From positions 62,001 to 126,000 of the forward strand of contig NZ_SROX01000009.1 in the NCBI RefSeq assembly GCF_013141915.1: 64,000 nt of DNA, read 5' to 3'. The translations under genes and the position numbers were made by a program. This DNA comes from Cupriavidus necator. GTDB lineage: Bacteria; Pseudomonadota; Gammaproteobacteria; Burkholderiales; Burkholderiaceae. The notes beneath the pieces are model-generated. The model saw only the letters and a program-made list of their open reading frames with translations. It was not told where the DNA came from and did not search any database. Positions 37,133 through 48,698 of the stretch are shown here, piece by piece (the first letter of the stretch is position 1; each line of letters starts with the position of its first letter).

Positions 37133-37384
37133 CTATGCCGGCGCGGCGCCGCAGGTCTGGTCGCGCGGCAGCGCCAGCCACCCCCTGCGCACGCACAAAA
37201 ACAACAGGGCGCAGACATTGCCTGCGCCCGTCTTCTGCAGCAGCCGCGCGCGATGGGTGCGCGCGGTCTGGTCGCTGATGCCCAGCGCGCGTGCGATTTC
37301 CTTGTCGCTCAGGCCGCGCCCCAGCCATTCCAGATATTCGCGCTCGCGTTGCGAGAATGGATTATCCGCGGGAGCGGGCCCGCT
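37133..37384 (-). pseudogene. Second LuxR-type HTH domain, no start codon, in -1 frame
   Basis: Read in the -1 frame from the A6 run (TTTTTT on plus at 37384-37389), this 83-codon stretch encodes an intact LuxR HTH: FSQREREYLEWLGRGLSDKE and QTARTHRARLLQKTG, ending at TAG. It has no ATG, GTG or TTG of its own in a good place and overlaps the upstream 91-residue gene. One extra A in the A6 run would fuse it to the first HTH, giving a 150-residue tandem-HTH protein. It is therefore a broken gene or the product of slippage. Confidence 0.65.
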
Positions 37385-37584
37385 TTTTTAAACAGCTCGC
37401 GCTGGCGCGCGAGATAGTACATCGTCAATTGCGAGGATTTGCGCAATTGCATTTTCGCGAGCAGATGCTCGCGGTGCTTGCGCGCCGTCGATACCGAGAA
37501 GGCAAGACGTGCGGCGATCTCGCGATCGCTCATGCCGCGGGCAATGCAGGCGAGCACCGTCTCTTCCCGAGTGGTGAGGTTCAT
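37309..37584 (-). CDS. Short LuxR-type HTH protein
   Basis: The product is 91 residues: almost only a LuxR-family helix-turn-helix (MNLTTREETVLACIARGMSD, STARKHREHLLAKM), then a non-homologous tail after LFKK. It has no receiver or sensor domain. GGAG lies before the ATG. The tail starts exactly at a run of six A followed by GCGGGCCCGC, a 10-nt palindrome, beyond which a second HTH is found in the -1 frame. The short form may be the result of a frameshift. Confidence 0.8.
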   Translation of the reverse strand: MNLTTREETVLACIARGMSDREIAARLAFSVSTARKHREHLLAKMQLRKSSQLTMYYLARQRELFKKAGPLPRIIHSRNASANIWNGWGAA

Positions 37585-38090
37585 GCGGAGGACTCCATGC
37601 GTTGGAACGAATGGTTCCGTCGCAGGAGCGGCAGCCGCGCGTCTAACTGTGCGTCAGTGCATTCACAGGACCCTTAGTGCAAGGCTAGTTCGGACCTACG
37701 AGCGGAACCGGGGGCGGCCCGGCCGGGCTCCAGATCACTGCTTTTTTTTCGATGTCTTGCGGTGTTGCGCCGGCATGGTGGTTCGCACTTCCCGACAGTG
37801 CGATCCGGAATATCCGGATGCGGGCAGCAGTGGCGAATTCTAGGTGCTGGCTTTTGTATTTAAAAGCCAATTCATGCTGCGCGATTTTTAATTCTGATTG
37901 TTGCCCGGCATTATCCACTGCCAATACCGCATTTGCCCAATGGCGATGGCCCGGGCCAAAAACCAAAAATGAGTCCACCTGCCCCAGTGCCGCGCAAATG
38001 CGCTGCAAGGCGACAGGCGCGGCATCGGCGCCGCTATGCGCGGCGCCACCTCAACTCACTTAATCCATGCAGTTGCTCAAAGGAGTCGTC
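37585..38090. other. AT-richer gene-free region with palindromes
   Basis: Lower in GC than its neighbours, especially 37740-37970. Two perfect inverted repeats: ATCCGGA/TCCGGAT (37803-37819) and TGGCTTTT/AAAAGCCA (37848-37869). A minus-strand 107-codon frame (37685-38008) starts only with TTG and is not supported. Probably holds promoters for the LuxR fragment and for the repeat protein, whose transcript begins near here. Confidence 0.4.
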
Positions 38091-38846
38091 ATGACCTACC
38101 CCATCCACACTGCCGTACTGGCGCCGCAGGGTGTTCTCGGCAATCTTGTCAGCGGCATCGGCAGCCTGCTGCCGTTCTCCGCGCAGCCGATGCTGGTGCC
38201 GCAGAGCGCGATGAACGACGCGGTGGCCCCGGCCGTGCGTGACGGCGTGCAGACCGTGGTCACGCACTACGTGAACCCGGTGATCGGCCATGTCGCCGGC
38301 GCCGCGGCCGGCGCGCTGGCCCAGCATATTCCGTTCCCCGAGCCCGGCCATACCGGCCCGATCGGCACCGTCATCTCGACCCACGCGCCGGGGTTCATCC
38401 AGGCGGCCGGCACTGCCGCCGGCTACCCCACGGTGGCCATTCACGGCGCCAACATCGTCCGCGAAGGCGCACGCTACCTGCCGTTCTCTGCCTTGCCCAC
38501 CGTCACGCTGGCACCGCAGGGCGTGTTCGGTTCACTGATCGGCGCGGTGGCGCCGACCCTTGGCCATGCCGTGGGTGGCCTGCTGGGCAATGCCGGCGTG
38601 GGCCAGCAGATCGGCACCGTGGCCGGGCATCTCGGCGGGCTGCTGCCGTTCTCGGCCCAGCCGCAGGTTGCGCTGGCCCCGCAGGGCGTGTTCGGTTCGC
38701 TGATCGGCGCGGTGGCGCCGACCCTCGGCCATGCCGTGGGCGGCCTGCTCGGCAATGCCGGCGTAGGCCAGCAGATCGGCACCGTGGCCGGGCATCTCGG
38801 CGGGCTGCTGCCATTCTCGGCCCAGCCGCAAATGGTCTACGCATGA
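38091..38846 (+). CDS. Glycine-zipper repeat protein (55-residue tandem repeats)
   Basis: The product is 251 residues; AAAGGAGTCGTC precedes the ATG. The C-terminal part holds two nearly identical 55-residue repeats (DNA period 165 bp, 38521 and 38686), and looser versions of LAPQGV and LLPFSAQP occur earlier. Each repeat has GxxxG-like patterns (GHAVGGLLGNAGVGQQ, GTVAGHLGGLLPF), typical of helices that insert in or span membranes. No signal peptide is visible. It heads the 38-43.9 kb gene block. Unrecognised; pore-former, membrane scaffold or surface protein are all possible. Confidence 0.8.
   Translation: MTYPIHTAVLAPQGVLGNLVSGIGSLLPFSAQPMLVPQSAMNDAVAPAVRDGVQTVVTHYVNPVIGHVAGAAAGALAQHIPFPEPGHTGPIGTVISTHAPGFIQAAGTAAGYPTVAIHGANIVREGARYLPFSALPTVTLAPQGVFGSLIGAVAPTLGHAVGGLLGNAGVGQQIGTVAGHLGGLLPFSAQPQVALAPQGVFGSLIGAVAPTLGHAVGGLLGNAGVGQQIGTVAGHLGGLLPFSAQPQMVYA
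38521..38833 (+). repeat. Two 165-bp tandem repeats in the glycine-zipper gene
   Basis: Period 165 bp (38521-38685, then 38686 to about 38833, the second being slightly incomplete). Nearly identical at DNA level, which suggests recent duplication. Confidence 0.85.
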
Positions 38847-38971
38847 CCGCGCACAGGATGCCCTGCGCATGACCCCAGGCGCCCGACGGCGCCTCGCCGC
38901 GGGCCCGCGCTACCGCGCCGGCCCGCCCGCATCGATACGCGCGCCTGCTGGCGCCGCGGTGGAGAAAGCAA

Positions 38972-40657
38972 ATGGAACGAGACAAGAAGGCTGACGCCGC
39001 GCGCGCCGGCGCAGCTAGCCATGGCGGCTCCGCCGGCCGCGAGGCCGTGGCGCTGGACGCCGGCCGCAAGCAATACCTGATCGCGCCGCGGCGCCACGCG
39101 CTGGCGCAGCAGGCGGGCGTGACGCCGATGTCGGCTGGCGAGCTGCACAGCACGGTCACGCAGCTGCCCGGTGTGGAAATCGTGGACGTGGTCGAAGGCC
39201 ACAAGAACACGCACCTGCATTCGGTGCGCCCCGACGAGGCCGCCAAGACCTATGTGGTCAAGCTCGACGCCGCGCACGCGCAGATGCTGCAGGCCACGGC
39301 GCCGCCGCACATGATCGTCGAGGAGGACCATCCGCTCGGCTACGGCCGCAAGTCCGAAATCGAGACCTCCGACCGGCTGCATCCGCAATCGGCCTTCGAC
39401 GGCCCGGTGTCGCGCCAGGTGCTGGTGCGCGTGCTGGGCACCGGCGACGCGCCGCTGGCGGGCGTGGCCATCACGCTCGCGGGCGATGGCTTTCCCGCGA
39501 CCGCCACCACCGACGCCAGCGGCGAAGCCACGCTGGCGCTGGTGCAGCAGCAAGCCGGGCCGGCGCGCTCGCTGTTCGTGCGGCCGCTCAGCGGCTACTG
39601 GAACAAGTATCTGCTGTCGCCCCAGGTGGTGTCCGGCCAGCCCAACGTGGTGCGCGTGACGCCGTTGTCGCAACCGAATCCCGATGTGCCGCCGCAGGCG
39701 CGCTTCGGCTGGGGCCAGCGGCTGATGGGGCTGGACCGGCTCACGCGCAGCTTCGGCGGGCGCGGCGTGCGCATCGCGGTGGTCGATTCCGGCGCCGATG
39801 CCGCGCACCCGCTGCTGGCGCATATCCGCCATGGCAGGGACCTGACCGGCACCGGCACCGACGACACCTGGCGCCTCGACACCATCGGCCATGGCTCGCA
39901 CTGCGCCGGCGTGATCGGCGCGCGGCCGCAGCCGGCCGAACCGGGCCGCGCGGCTGCCGAGGCCCAGGCCACGATGCTGGGTTTCGCGCCCGAGGCAGAA
40001 ATGCATGCGCTCAAGATCTTTCCGGGCGGGCAGTTCAGCACGCTGCTGCAGGCACTCGACTACTGCGTCGACCACGACATCGACGTGGTCAACCTGAGCC
40101 TTGGCGCGCCCCAACCGTCGCAGGCGGTGGAACAGAAGCTGATCGAGGCCGTGCACAGCGGCGTGGCCTGTATCGTCGCCGCGGGCAACTCGGGCGGGCC
40201 GGTGCAGTACCCGGCGGCGTCGCCGTCGGTGCTGGCGGTATCGGCGCTGGGCCTGCAGAGCGAGTTGCCGCATGACGTCTGGGAGCGTACGCAGGTGGTA
40301 CAGCACGCTGCCACGCGCGCCGGGCTGTTTGCGCCGACGTTCTCGTGCTTCGGCCCGCAGATCGCCGTGTGCGGGCCTGGCGTGGGGATCATCTCGACCG
40401 TGCCCGGCGCCGCCTTCATGCCCGATTCCGGCACCTCGATGGCCGCGCCGCATATCGCGGGACTGGCGGCGCTGCTGCTGTCCGATCCGCAACTGGCCGC
40501 GTGGATGGGGCCGCGCGGACCGCGCCGCGTCGCGGCGCTGTTCCAGCTGATCCGCGCCATCAGCTCGCCGATCGTGGCGCACGACCCCGAGAACCGCTTT
40601 GGCGTCGGCCTGCCGCAGCTGCACAACCTGCAGCGCCTGCTGGGCCGCCCGCAGTAG
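38972..40657 (+). CDS. Subtilisin-like S8 serine protease
   Basis: The product is 561 residues. Catalytic Asp lies in IAVVDSGADAAHP, His in GHGSHCAGVIG and Ser in DSGTSMAAPHIAG; NLSLGAP and AAGNSGGP are the substrate-binding motifs. An N-terminal region (about 1-250), with no visible signal peptide, carries a putative pro/inhibitor part and a beta-rich domain (about 145-205). GGTGGAGAAAGCAA precedes the ATG. It follows the repeat protein by 125 bp, in the same direction as the four genes after it. Confidence 0.92.
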   Translation: MERDKKADAARAGAASHGGSAGREAVALDAGRKQYLIAPRRHALAQQAGVTPMSAGELHSTVTQLPGVEIVDVVEGHKNTHLHSVRPDEAAKTYVVKLDAAHAQMLQATAPPHMIVEEDHPLGYGRKSEIETSDRLHPQSAFDGPVSRQVLVRVLGTGDAPLAGVAITLAGDGFPATATTDASGEATLALVQQQAGPARSLFVRPLSGYWNKYLLSPQVVSGQPNVVRVTPLSQPNPDVPPQARFGWGQRLMGLDRLTRSFGGRGVRIAVVDSGADAAHPLLAHIRHGRDLTGTGTDDTWRLDTIGHGSHCAGVIGARPQPAEPGRAAAEAQATMLGFAPEAEMHALKIFPGGQFSTLLQALDYCVDHDIDVVNLSLGAPQPSQAVEQKLIEAVHSGVACIVAAGNSGGPVQYPAASPSVLAVSALGLQSELPHDVWERTQVVQHAATRAGLFAPTFSCFGPQIAVCGPGVGIISTVPGAAFMPDSGTSMAAPHIAGLAALLLSDPQLAAWMGPRGPRRVAALFQLIRAISSPIVAHDPENRFGVGLPQLHNLQRLLGRPQ

Positions 40658-40725
40658 CACGCACCTCCCGCTTCGCGGGCATTGCGGCCCGGCATGCCGG
40701 GCCGCCGCTTCCGTCTTCCGACATC

Positions 40726-41661
40726 ATGCGCACTCTCGACTTCACCTCGGCGCCGTTGCGGCGCGCCGCTGCCGCCGCGGCAAATGCAGGGGCAGCCAGC
40801 CCGGCGACGGCAACGCCGACACCGGCAGCGCCGCGCGGACTTCCGTATGCGCCCGCCAGCCTGCTGCCCCTTGACGGGCAACTCCGGCATGAATGCGAAG
40901 CCATGGCGAGTCATGCCTTGCGGCTGGGCATCCCGATGCCTGCGGACTGGATCGTACTGCTCGGGCAAGAGCGCGAGGCGGCCACGGCCAGCGATACGTC
41001 GCTGCCGGCAGGCGCCGCGGCGCCAGCGCCTTCGTCGCTACCGCAAGACGTGCCGGCCGCTTCCATGCGGCAGCTCGCGCAGCTTCACCAGGCCCTTGCC
41101 CGCGCCCTCGCGCCGGCCACGCCGCAATGCATTGCGCTGCTCGACGACGAGCGCCGCCGCGCGCATCCGCTCGCCTGCCTCGGACCGGTGCCGCTGGTGC
41201 GCACCCTGACCGGCACCGCGGTGTGCTGCCTGCTGGCGGTGGTGCTGACCGGCCTGCCCGCCGAGGTGTCGATGGAGAACATGCGCGCGGGCATCCTGGC
41301 CTCGTCGGGCCGCACGCTGCTGTTCAACATGCTGTTCCTGCTGTTCTGCGCCGGGCTGGGGGCCTCGTTCGCCTCGCTGTTCCAGGTCCACGGCTATATC
41401 GCCAAGGGCACCTATGACCCCAAGTACGACGCCGCCTACGCCGCGCAACTGATCCTTGGCGTCATGTCCGGCCTGATCCTGGTAGAGATGCTGCCGCCGC
41501 AGTTGTTCGACTCGGCCGGCATGCGCAGCTTCGGCAAGCCGGCGCTGTCGATGCTGGGCGGCTTCTCAGCGACCGCCGTGCATCGGCTGCTGCAGCGCAT
41601 CGTCGAGATCGTCGAAACCGCGGTGCGCGGCAATGCGCCGCGCGAACCGCGCAAGGAGTGA
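40726..41661 (+). CDS. Membrane protein of unknown family, 311 residues
   Basis: A long N-terminal soluble part (about 1-155, Ala/Pro rich) and three membrane helices: CCLLAVVLTGL, NMLFLLFCAGLGASFASLF and AAQLILGVMSGLILVEML. The C-terminal tail is helical. Ribosome site is weak. It is followed by a DUF4239-type membrane protein gene 5 bp away, so the two may form a complex. Not recognised. Confidence 0.8.
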   Translation: MRTLDFTSAPLRRAAAAAANAGAASPATATPTPAAPRGLPYAPASLLPLDGQLRHECEAMASHALRLGIPMPADWIVLLGQEREAATASDTSLPAGAAAPAPSSLPQDVPAASMRQLAQLHQALARALAPATPQCIALLDDERRRAHPLACLGPVPLVRTLTGTAVCCLLAVVLTGLPAEVSMENMRAGILASSGRTLLFNMLFLLFCAGLGASFASLFQVHGYIAKGTYDPKYDAAYAAQLILGVMSGLILVEMLPPQLFDSAGMRSFGKPALSMLGGFSATAVHRLLQRIVEIVETAVRGNAPREPRKE

Positions 41662-41666
41662 GCGCC

Positions 41667-42461
41667 ATGCTGTTCCTCTACAGCCTGCCCAGCACCGGCA
41701 TGGCCGCGCTGGTGGTGTCGGGCATCGTTGTGCTGGTGCTGGCCGGCTATGCGATCGCGCGCCGCTTCACGCTGATCGAACTCGATGCCGAGCAGCGCGC
41801 GATGGCAGTGTCGATGGTCTCGATCATCACCACCATCAACTCGCTGCTGGTGGCCTTTGCCGCCATCAACGTCTGGGACACCTACAACTCCGCCGACCGC
41901 ACCGTTGCCGCCGAAGCCGCCGCGGCGGGCGAACTGGCGCGCGACCTGGCCGCGTTCGACAGCAGCGCCGCCGATGCCGCCGGCCAGGCCTTGCGCACGT
42001 ACCTGGTCATGGTGGTGCACCAGGAATGGCCGCAGATGCAGCGCCACGGCAAGCCCGATGCGCACACCGAACAGCGCTTTGACGCGATGTTCGACCTGGC
42101 CAACCGGATCCGACCGCTGGACAGCCGCCAGACCGTGCTGCTGGCGGAGGTGCTGACGCGCGTCAACGAGATGGTCAAGTACCGCCAGCAGCGGATCCTG
42201 ACGCTGCACGCCGCGATGCCCAACACCTTGTGGGGCGTGATCGTCATCGTCAGCGCGCTGTCGTTCGCGCTGCTGTACGTGCTGCCGGCCACGCCCTTCA
42301 ACCTGGCGCTGATCACCGCCTGGGCCGTCACCATCGGCCTGGCGTTCTTCTTCCTGCTCGCGGTCGATCGCCCGTTCGCCGGCGAATTCAGCGTCAGCGC
42401 CGACCCGCTGCAGCACACCATCGACACCCTGGTGGCCAACGGCACCTGGCCGGCGCAGTAG
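41667..42461 (+). CDS. DUF4239-like membrane protein
   Basis: The product is 264 residues. Helices near the N-terminus (MAALVVSGIVVLVLAGYAIA and VSMVSIITTINSLLVAFAAI) and two near the C-terminus (ALSFALLYVLPA, AWAVTIGLAFFFLLAVD) enclose a soluble helical segment. AAGGAG precedes the ATG at 41667; a GTG 9 nt upstream is an alternative. DUF4239 resemblance is by topology and pattern; function unknown. Confidence 0.75.
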   Translation: MLFLYSLPSTGMAALVVSGIVVLVLAGYAIARRFTLIELDAEQRAMAVSMVSIITTINSLLVAFAAINVWDTYNSADRTVAAEAAAAGELARDLAAFDSSAADAAGQALRTYLVMVVHQEWPQMQRHGKPDAHTEQRFDAMFDLANRIRPLDSRQTVLLAEVLTRVNEMVKYRQQRILTLHAAMPNTLWGVIVIVSALSFALLYVLPATPFNLALITAWAVTIGLAFFFLLAVDRPFAGEFSVSADPLQHTIDTLVANGTWPAQ

Positions 42462-42524
42462 CCGTGCCCGCACCGACATGAGCCGCCACTACCACCGCAG
42501 CCATCACAACAAGGAGACCAGCCG

Positions 42525-43070
42525 ATGCAGATGACACCAGAACAGTTCCGCGCCGCCACCGGCCTGAGCGAGCCGCAGTGCGCGCGCTGGTTGCCCCGCT
42601 TGAGCGACGCCATGCAGGCTTACGACATCGCGGGCGCGGCACGCATCGCGGCGTTTCTGGCACAGACCGGCCACGAGTCGCTCGGCTTCCAGTTCACCCA
42701 TGAGCTGTGGGGACCGACGCCGGCGCAGGCGCTGTACGAGCCGCCTTCGCGCAAGGCCATGGCGCTCGGCAACGTGCGGCCAGGCGACGGCAAGCGCTTC
42801 CGCGGCCGGGGGCTGATCCAGATCACCGGCCGCGCCAACTACGCGGCGTGCGCCGCGGCGCTTGGCGTCGACCTGACCGCCACACCCGAGCTGCTTGAAC
42901 AGGACGCCTGGGCCGCGCGCTCGGCGGCATGGTGGTGGCGCGCGCACGGCTGCAATGCGCTTGCCGACAGCGGCGATTTCATCGCGCTGACGCGGCGCAT
43001 CAACGGCGGCACCAACGGCCTGGAGGACCGCCTGCGTCGCTGGAAGGTTGCCACCGCCGCGCTGTGCTGA
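42525..43070 (+). CDS. GH19 family lysozyme/endolysin
   Basis: The product is 181 residues. It has GHESLGFQFTHELWGP (catalytic Glu residues in HES and HEL), RGRGLIQITGRANY and AAWWWRAHG, all hallmarks of phage-type GH19 muralytic enzymes. No signal peptide. GGAG lies before the ATG. It would cut peptidoglycan or chitin-like glycans; export or release would need another factor. Confidence 0.9.
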   Translation: MQMTPEQFRAATGLSEPQCARWLPRLSDAMQAYDIAGAARIAAFLAQTGHESLGFQFTHELWGPTPAQALYEPPSRKAMALGNVRPGDGKRFRGRGLIQITGRANYAACAAALGVDLTATPELLEQDAWAARSAAWWWRAHGCNALADSGDFIALTRRINGGTNGLEDRLRRWKVATAALC

Positions 43071-43187
43071 CGCTGTCACCGCATCTCCCGCATCTGGCGC
43101 AATGACCCATCATCCGCCGACGCCGCGCCTGCGCCAGCCCGTTTCAGCGGGAGTCCGCGGCAAGGCCTGACGAGCAAGGGGAACACC

Positions 43188-43898
43188 ATGTCGAAGATCA
43201 TCGTCTATTCGTGGAACAGCCAGGGCAACCACACGCGCGCAGACAAGCAGCGCGCCATCGACCGCATGGCCGCGACCGGCCCCACCATCATCATGCTGCA
43301 GGAAGGCGGCAGCGAGAAGCTGGTGAGCAGCGGTGCTGCCGCCAACTGGAAGGTGTTTGATGGATGCACGGTCGGGGCATTCGATGAGCGCTGCATTCCA
43401 TACGTGTTGCTGGAGACAACCTTCGCGGCGCAGGTTCGCGCCACGCAGGTCGACATTGTCGACGAGCGGGACGGCGTGGTGCTTGCAGGTGGCGTCGCCG
43501 GCCGCACCGCCAGCGGCGTCGCCATCGACAAGGTGCTGTTCATTTCATGGCATTCGATCGCGGCGCCGCAGAACGGCGACACGCGTGCGCTGCTGCGCGC
43601 TTTCGACAAGGCCAGTTGCTATGAGAAGTACGACCTCATCGTCATCGGTGGCGACTTCAACGCCAGCCCGGAAGACATCAGCGCGATGCTCGGGCGCGAG
43701 AACGATCGTACCCAGGCCAGGCTGAGGTATGCATACCGCCAGGTCTTCCACTGCGGCAAGGCCACCCACCGCGGGCGCCAGACACGAGAGCTCGACTTCT
43801 TCGTCGTGCTGGCGAAGCAGCAGGTGTCGGCGACAGTCGAACTGATCGAACCGATGCCGAGCGATCACGACGCGGTCAGGATGGTGCTGGAGTATTGA
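43188..43898 (+). CDS. EEP (DNase I/CdtB-like) nuclease domain protein
   Basis: The product is 236 residues with the endonuclease/exonuclease/phosphatase fold: YSWNSQGNH (Asn), IIMLQEGG (Glu), VIGGDFNASPEDI (Asp-x-Asn) and EPMPSDHDAV (Asp-His). The N-terminal WNSQG.. and LQEGG pattern is close to CdtB nucleases. No signal peptide or partner CdtA/CdtC is present. GGGGAAC precedes the ATG. Substrate (DNA, RNA or phosphoinositide) is unknown. Confidence 0.82.
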   Translation: MSKIIVYSWNSQGNHTRADKQRAIDRMAATGPTIIMLQEGGSEKLVSSGAAANWKVFDGCTVGAFDERCIPYVLLETTFAAQVRATQVDIVDERDGVVLAGGVAGRTASGVAIDKVLFISWHSIAAPQNGDTRALLRAFDKASCYEKYDLIVIGGDFNASPEDISAMLGRENDRTQARLRYAYRQVFHCGKATHRGRQTRELDFFVVLAKQQVSATVELIEPMPSDHDAVRMVLEY

Positions 43899-43972
43899 CC
43901 GCGGTGGCGCAATGACTTGCCGTTCTCCACAGCCATGACCAGCGCTGGATGCTGGCTGCGGGCGCCGCCATG

Positions 43973-44007
43973 AAAAAAGGGGCTACGGCATTCACCGTAA
44001 CCCCTTT
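43973..44007 (-). terminator. Terminator of the rpoD-tRNA unit
   Basis: On the minus strand AAAGGGGTTACGG, TGAATG loop and CCGTAGCCCCTTT with one mismatch, ending in six T. It ends transcription after the CAU tRNA. Confidence 0.85.
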
Positions 44008-44017
44008 CTGACTGCAT

Positions 44018-44096
<79 letters not shown>

Positions 44097-44106
44097 TTGG
44101 AAGCGT

Positions 44107-46671
<2,565 letters not shown>

Positions 46672-46886
46672 TGGCACGCTCACTTTCACCAGAACTGGAG
46701 AGAAAGATTTCGCAATCCAAACCGGCTATTGTAGCACGCCACGCATAGCCGGCTCCCTGTCAGGTGAGGTTTTCACCTGAAAAATCAAGGCTTAAGCTCG
46801 GCACAGCCGGGCCCGGTCCCTGATCCAATGCTAATCCAACGCTTGCTGCCGCCTCCCGGTTGAAGGTCAGGGCGCCCGCCGGCGCC

Positions 46887-48698
46887 TCAGCCAAGTTGGC
46901 GCCGCCGGTGGATTTCACCCACCAGCCAGCGCATGCGCTGCTTGGCCGCTTCATCGGCCGTGCCGGCCACCACTTCGGCCTGCAGGCTGTCGAGTTCGCG
47001 CCGCAGCGGCTCTGCCAGTAACTTGGTAATGGCCGCGTCGAAATCCTGTATGGCGGGCGCCTCTTCAATCTCTTCTCGCAGCACCGCCGTGCGCGCCGCG
47101 GCATATACCTCGGCATATGGCGACTGCGCCAGGTGCTCGCTGAAGGCCGCAAAATTCACCTCGCCCTCGACGCCGTCGCACGCGCTGACCAGGTGGGCAA
47201 GCACTTCGCTGTCCGCGCCCTCCCCTTCCAGCAGCAGCGCGCGCGCATCTTCATCGAGCCGCGCCGACAGCGCGGGATAGCACATCAGCAGCTGGATCAC
47301 CCGCTGCTCCAAGCCAGTCGGGGCCTGGCGGCGCGCGCGCGGACGCGGCTGGGCGAAGCGGCCGACCCGCGCCGGATCGCTGCGCAGGCCGCAGATCGCC
47401 TCGATCTCCGCCGGGGTCGTCCCCGTGGCATCGGCAAGTTCGCGCACAATCTGTAGCCGCAGCCCACCCGCGGGCATGGCCTGCAGCAACGGCTTGGCCT
47501 CGTACTGGGCGCGCGCACGGCCCTCGGGCTGGCGCAGGTCAAGTTCCTCGGTGACCGATTGCAGCAGGAAGCGTGACAGCGGCATCGCGTTGCGCACCTG
47601 CGCGGCAAAGGCTTCGGTGCCCTCTTCGCGCACATAGCTGTCGGGGTCGTGCTCGGCTGGCAGGAACAGGAAACGGATGGTCTTATTGTCGGCCACGTGC
47701 GGCAGGCAGGCTTCCAGCGCCCGCCTAGCGGCGCGTCGGCCGGCCGAGTCACCGTCGAACGAGAACACCACCGCATCGGTCTGGCGCAGCAGCTTCTGCA
47801 CGTGCACGGGCGTGCACGCCGTGCCCAGGGTGGCGACGGCATTGGCAAAACCGAGCTGGGCCAGCGCCACGACGTCCATATATCCTTCGACCACCAGGAC
47901 ATAGCCAGTTTCCCGGATTGCATGACGGGCCTCGAACAACCCGTACAGTTCCGTGCCCTTGCTGAACAACGGGGTCTCGGGCGAGTTCAGGTACTTGGGC
48001 TCACCCTGCCCCATGACGCGACCCCCAAAGCCGATCACCGCGCCCTTGGTGTTGCGGATCGGGAACATGATGCGGTCGCGGAAGCGGTCGTAGCGCCGCG
48101 GCTTGCCGTCCGCGTCGCGCTTGTCACTTTCGATCAGCAGGCCCGCCTCGACCAGTGGCGCCGCCACATTGTCGTCGCGGTAACTGCCGAACACCGCTTC
48201 CAGCCCCTGCCAGTCATCCGGCGCATAGCCCAGGCCGAACTGACCGGCAATCTCGCCGGTCAGCCCCCGCCCCTTCAGGTACTGGATAGCCTGCGGGGCG
48301 CCGCGCAGCTGGCGGCGATAGAAATCGGTGGCGCGGGTCATGGCGTCGGATAGTGCCACCGAGCGCGCCTGCTGCTCGGCACGCTGGCCGGGCGGCAGGC
48401 GGTCGCGCTCTTCCGGCACGGTCATGCCGACCGACTGGGCCAGCTCCCGCACCGCCTCCGGATAGGACTGGCCCGAAAACTCCATCAGGAAGCCGATGGC
48501 CGAGCCATGGGCGCCGCAGCCGAAGCAGTGATAGAACTGCTTGGTCGGCGACACCGTGAACGACGGGGACTTTTCGTTATGGAACGGGCACAGGCCCATG
48601 AAATTGGCGCCGCCCTTCTTCAGCTGCACATACTTGCCCACCACATCGACAATGTCGACACGGTTGAGCAGGTCCTGAATAAAGGATTGCGGAATCAC
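46887..48698 (-). CDS. dnaG: DNA primase
   Basis: The product is 603 residues starting with GTG (VIPQSFIQDLLNRVDIVDVV) at 48698; a GTG at 48731 is an alternative. Zinc site CPFHNEKSPSF...CFGCGAHG (about 40-70), Toprim domain with VVEGYMDVVAL and SFDGDSAGRRAARRA, then the helicase-binding C-terminal part. It makes primers for replication forks. 215 bp lie between it and rpoD. Confidence 0.96.
   Translation of the reverse strand: MIPQSFIQDLLNRVDIVDVVGKYVQLKKGGANFMGLCPFHNEKSPSFTVSPTKQFYHCFGCGAHGSAIGFLMEFSGQSYPEAVRELAQSVGMTVPEERDRLPPGQRAEQQARSVALSDAMTRATDFYRRQLRGAPQAIQYLKGRGLTGEIAGQFGLGYAPDDWQGLEAVFGSYRDDNVAAPLVEAGLLIESDKRDADGKPRRYDRFRDRIMFPIRNTKGAVIGFGGRVMGQGEPKYLNSPETPLFSKGTELYGLFEARHAIRETGYVLVVEGYMDVVALAQLGFANAVATLGTACTPVHVQKLLRQTDAVVFSFDGDSAGRRAARRALEACLPHVADNKTIRFLFLPAEHDPDSYVREEGTEAFAAQVRNAMPLSRFLLQSVTEELDLRQPEGRARAQYEAKPLLQAMPAGGLRLQIVRELADATGTTPAEIEAICGLRSDPARVGRFAQPRPRARRQAPTGLEQRVIQLLMCYPALSARLDEDARALLLEGEGADSEVLAHLVSACDGVEGEVNFAAFSEHLAQSPYAEVYAAARTAVLREEIEEAPAIQDFDAAITKLLAEPLRRELDSLQAEVVAGTADEAAKQRMRWLVGEIHRRRQLG

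Noticed and set aside
37685..38008. 107-codon minus-strand frame upstream of the LuxR fragment
   Set aside because: TTG start, no ribosome site, no recognisable domain; kept only as a note on the gap.
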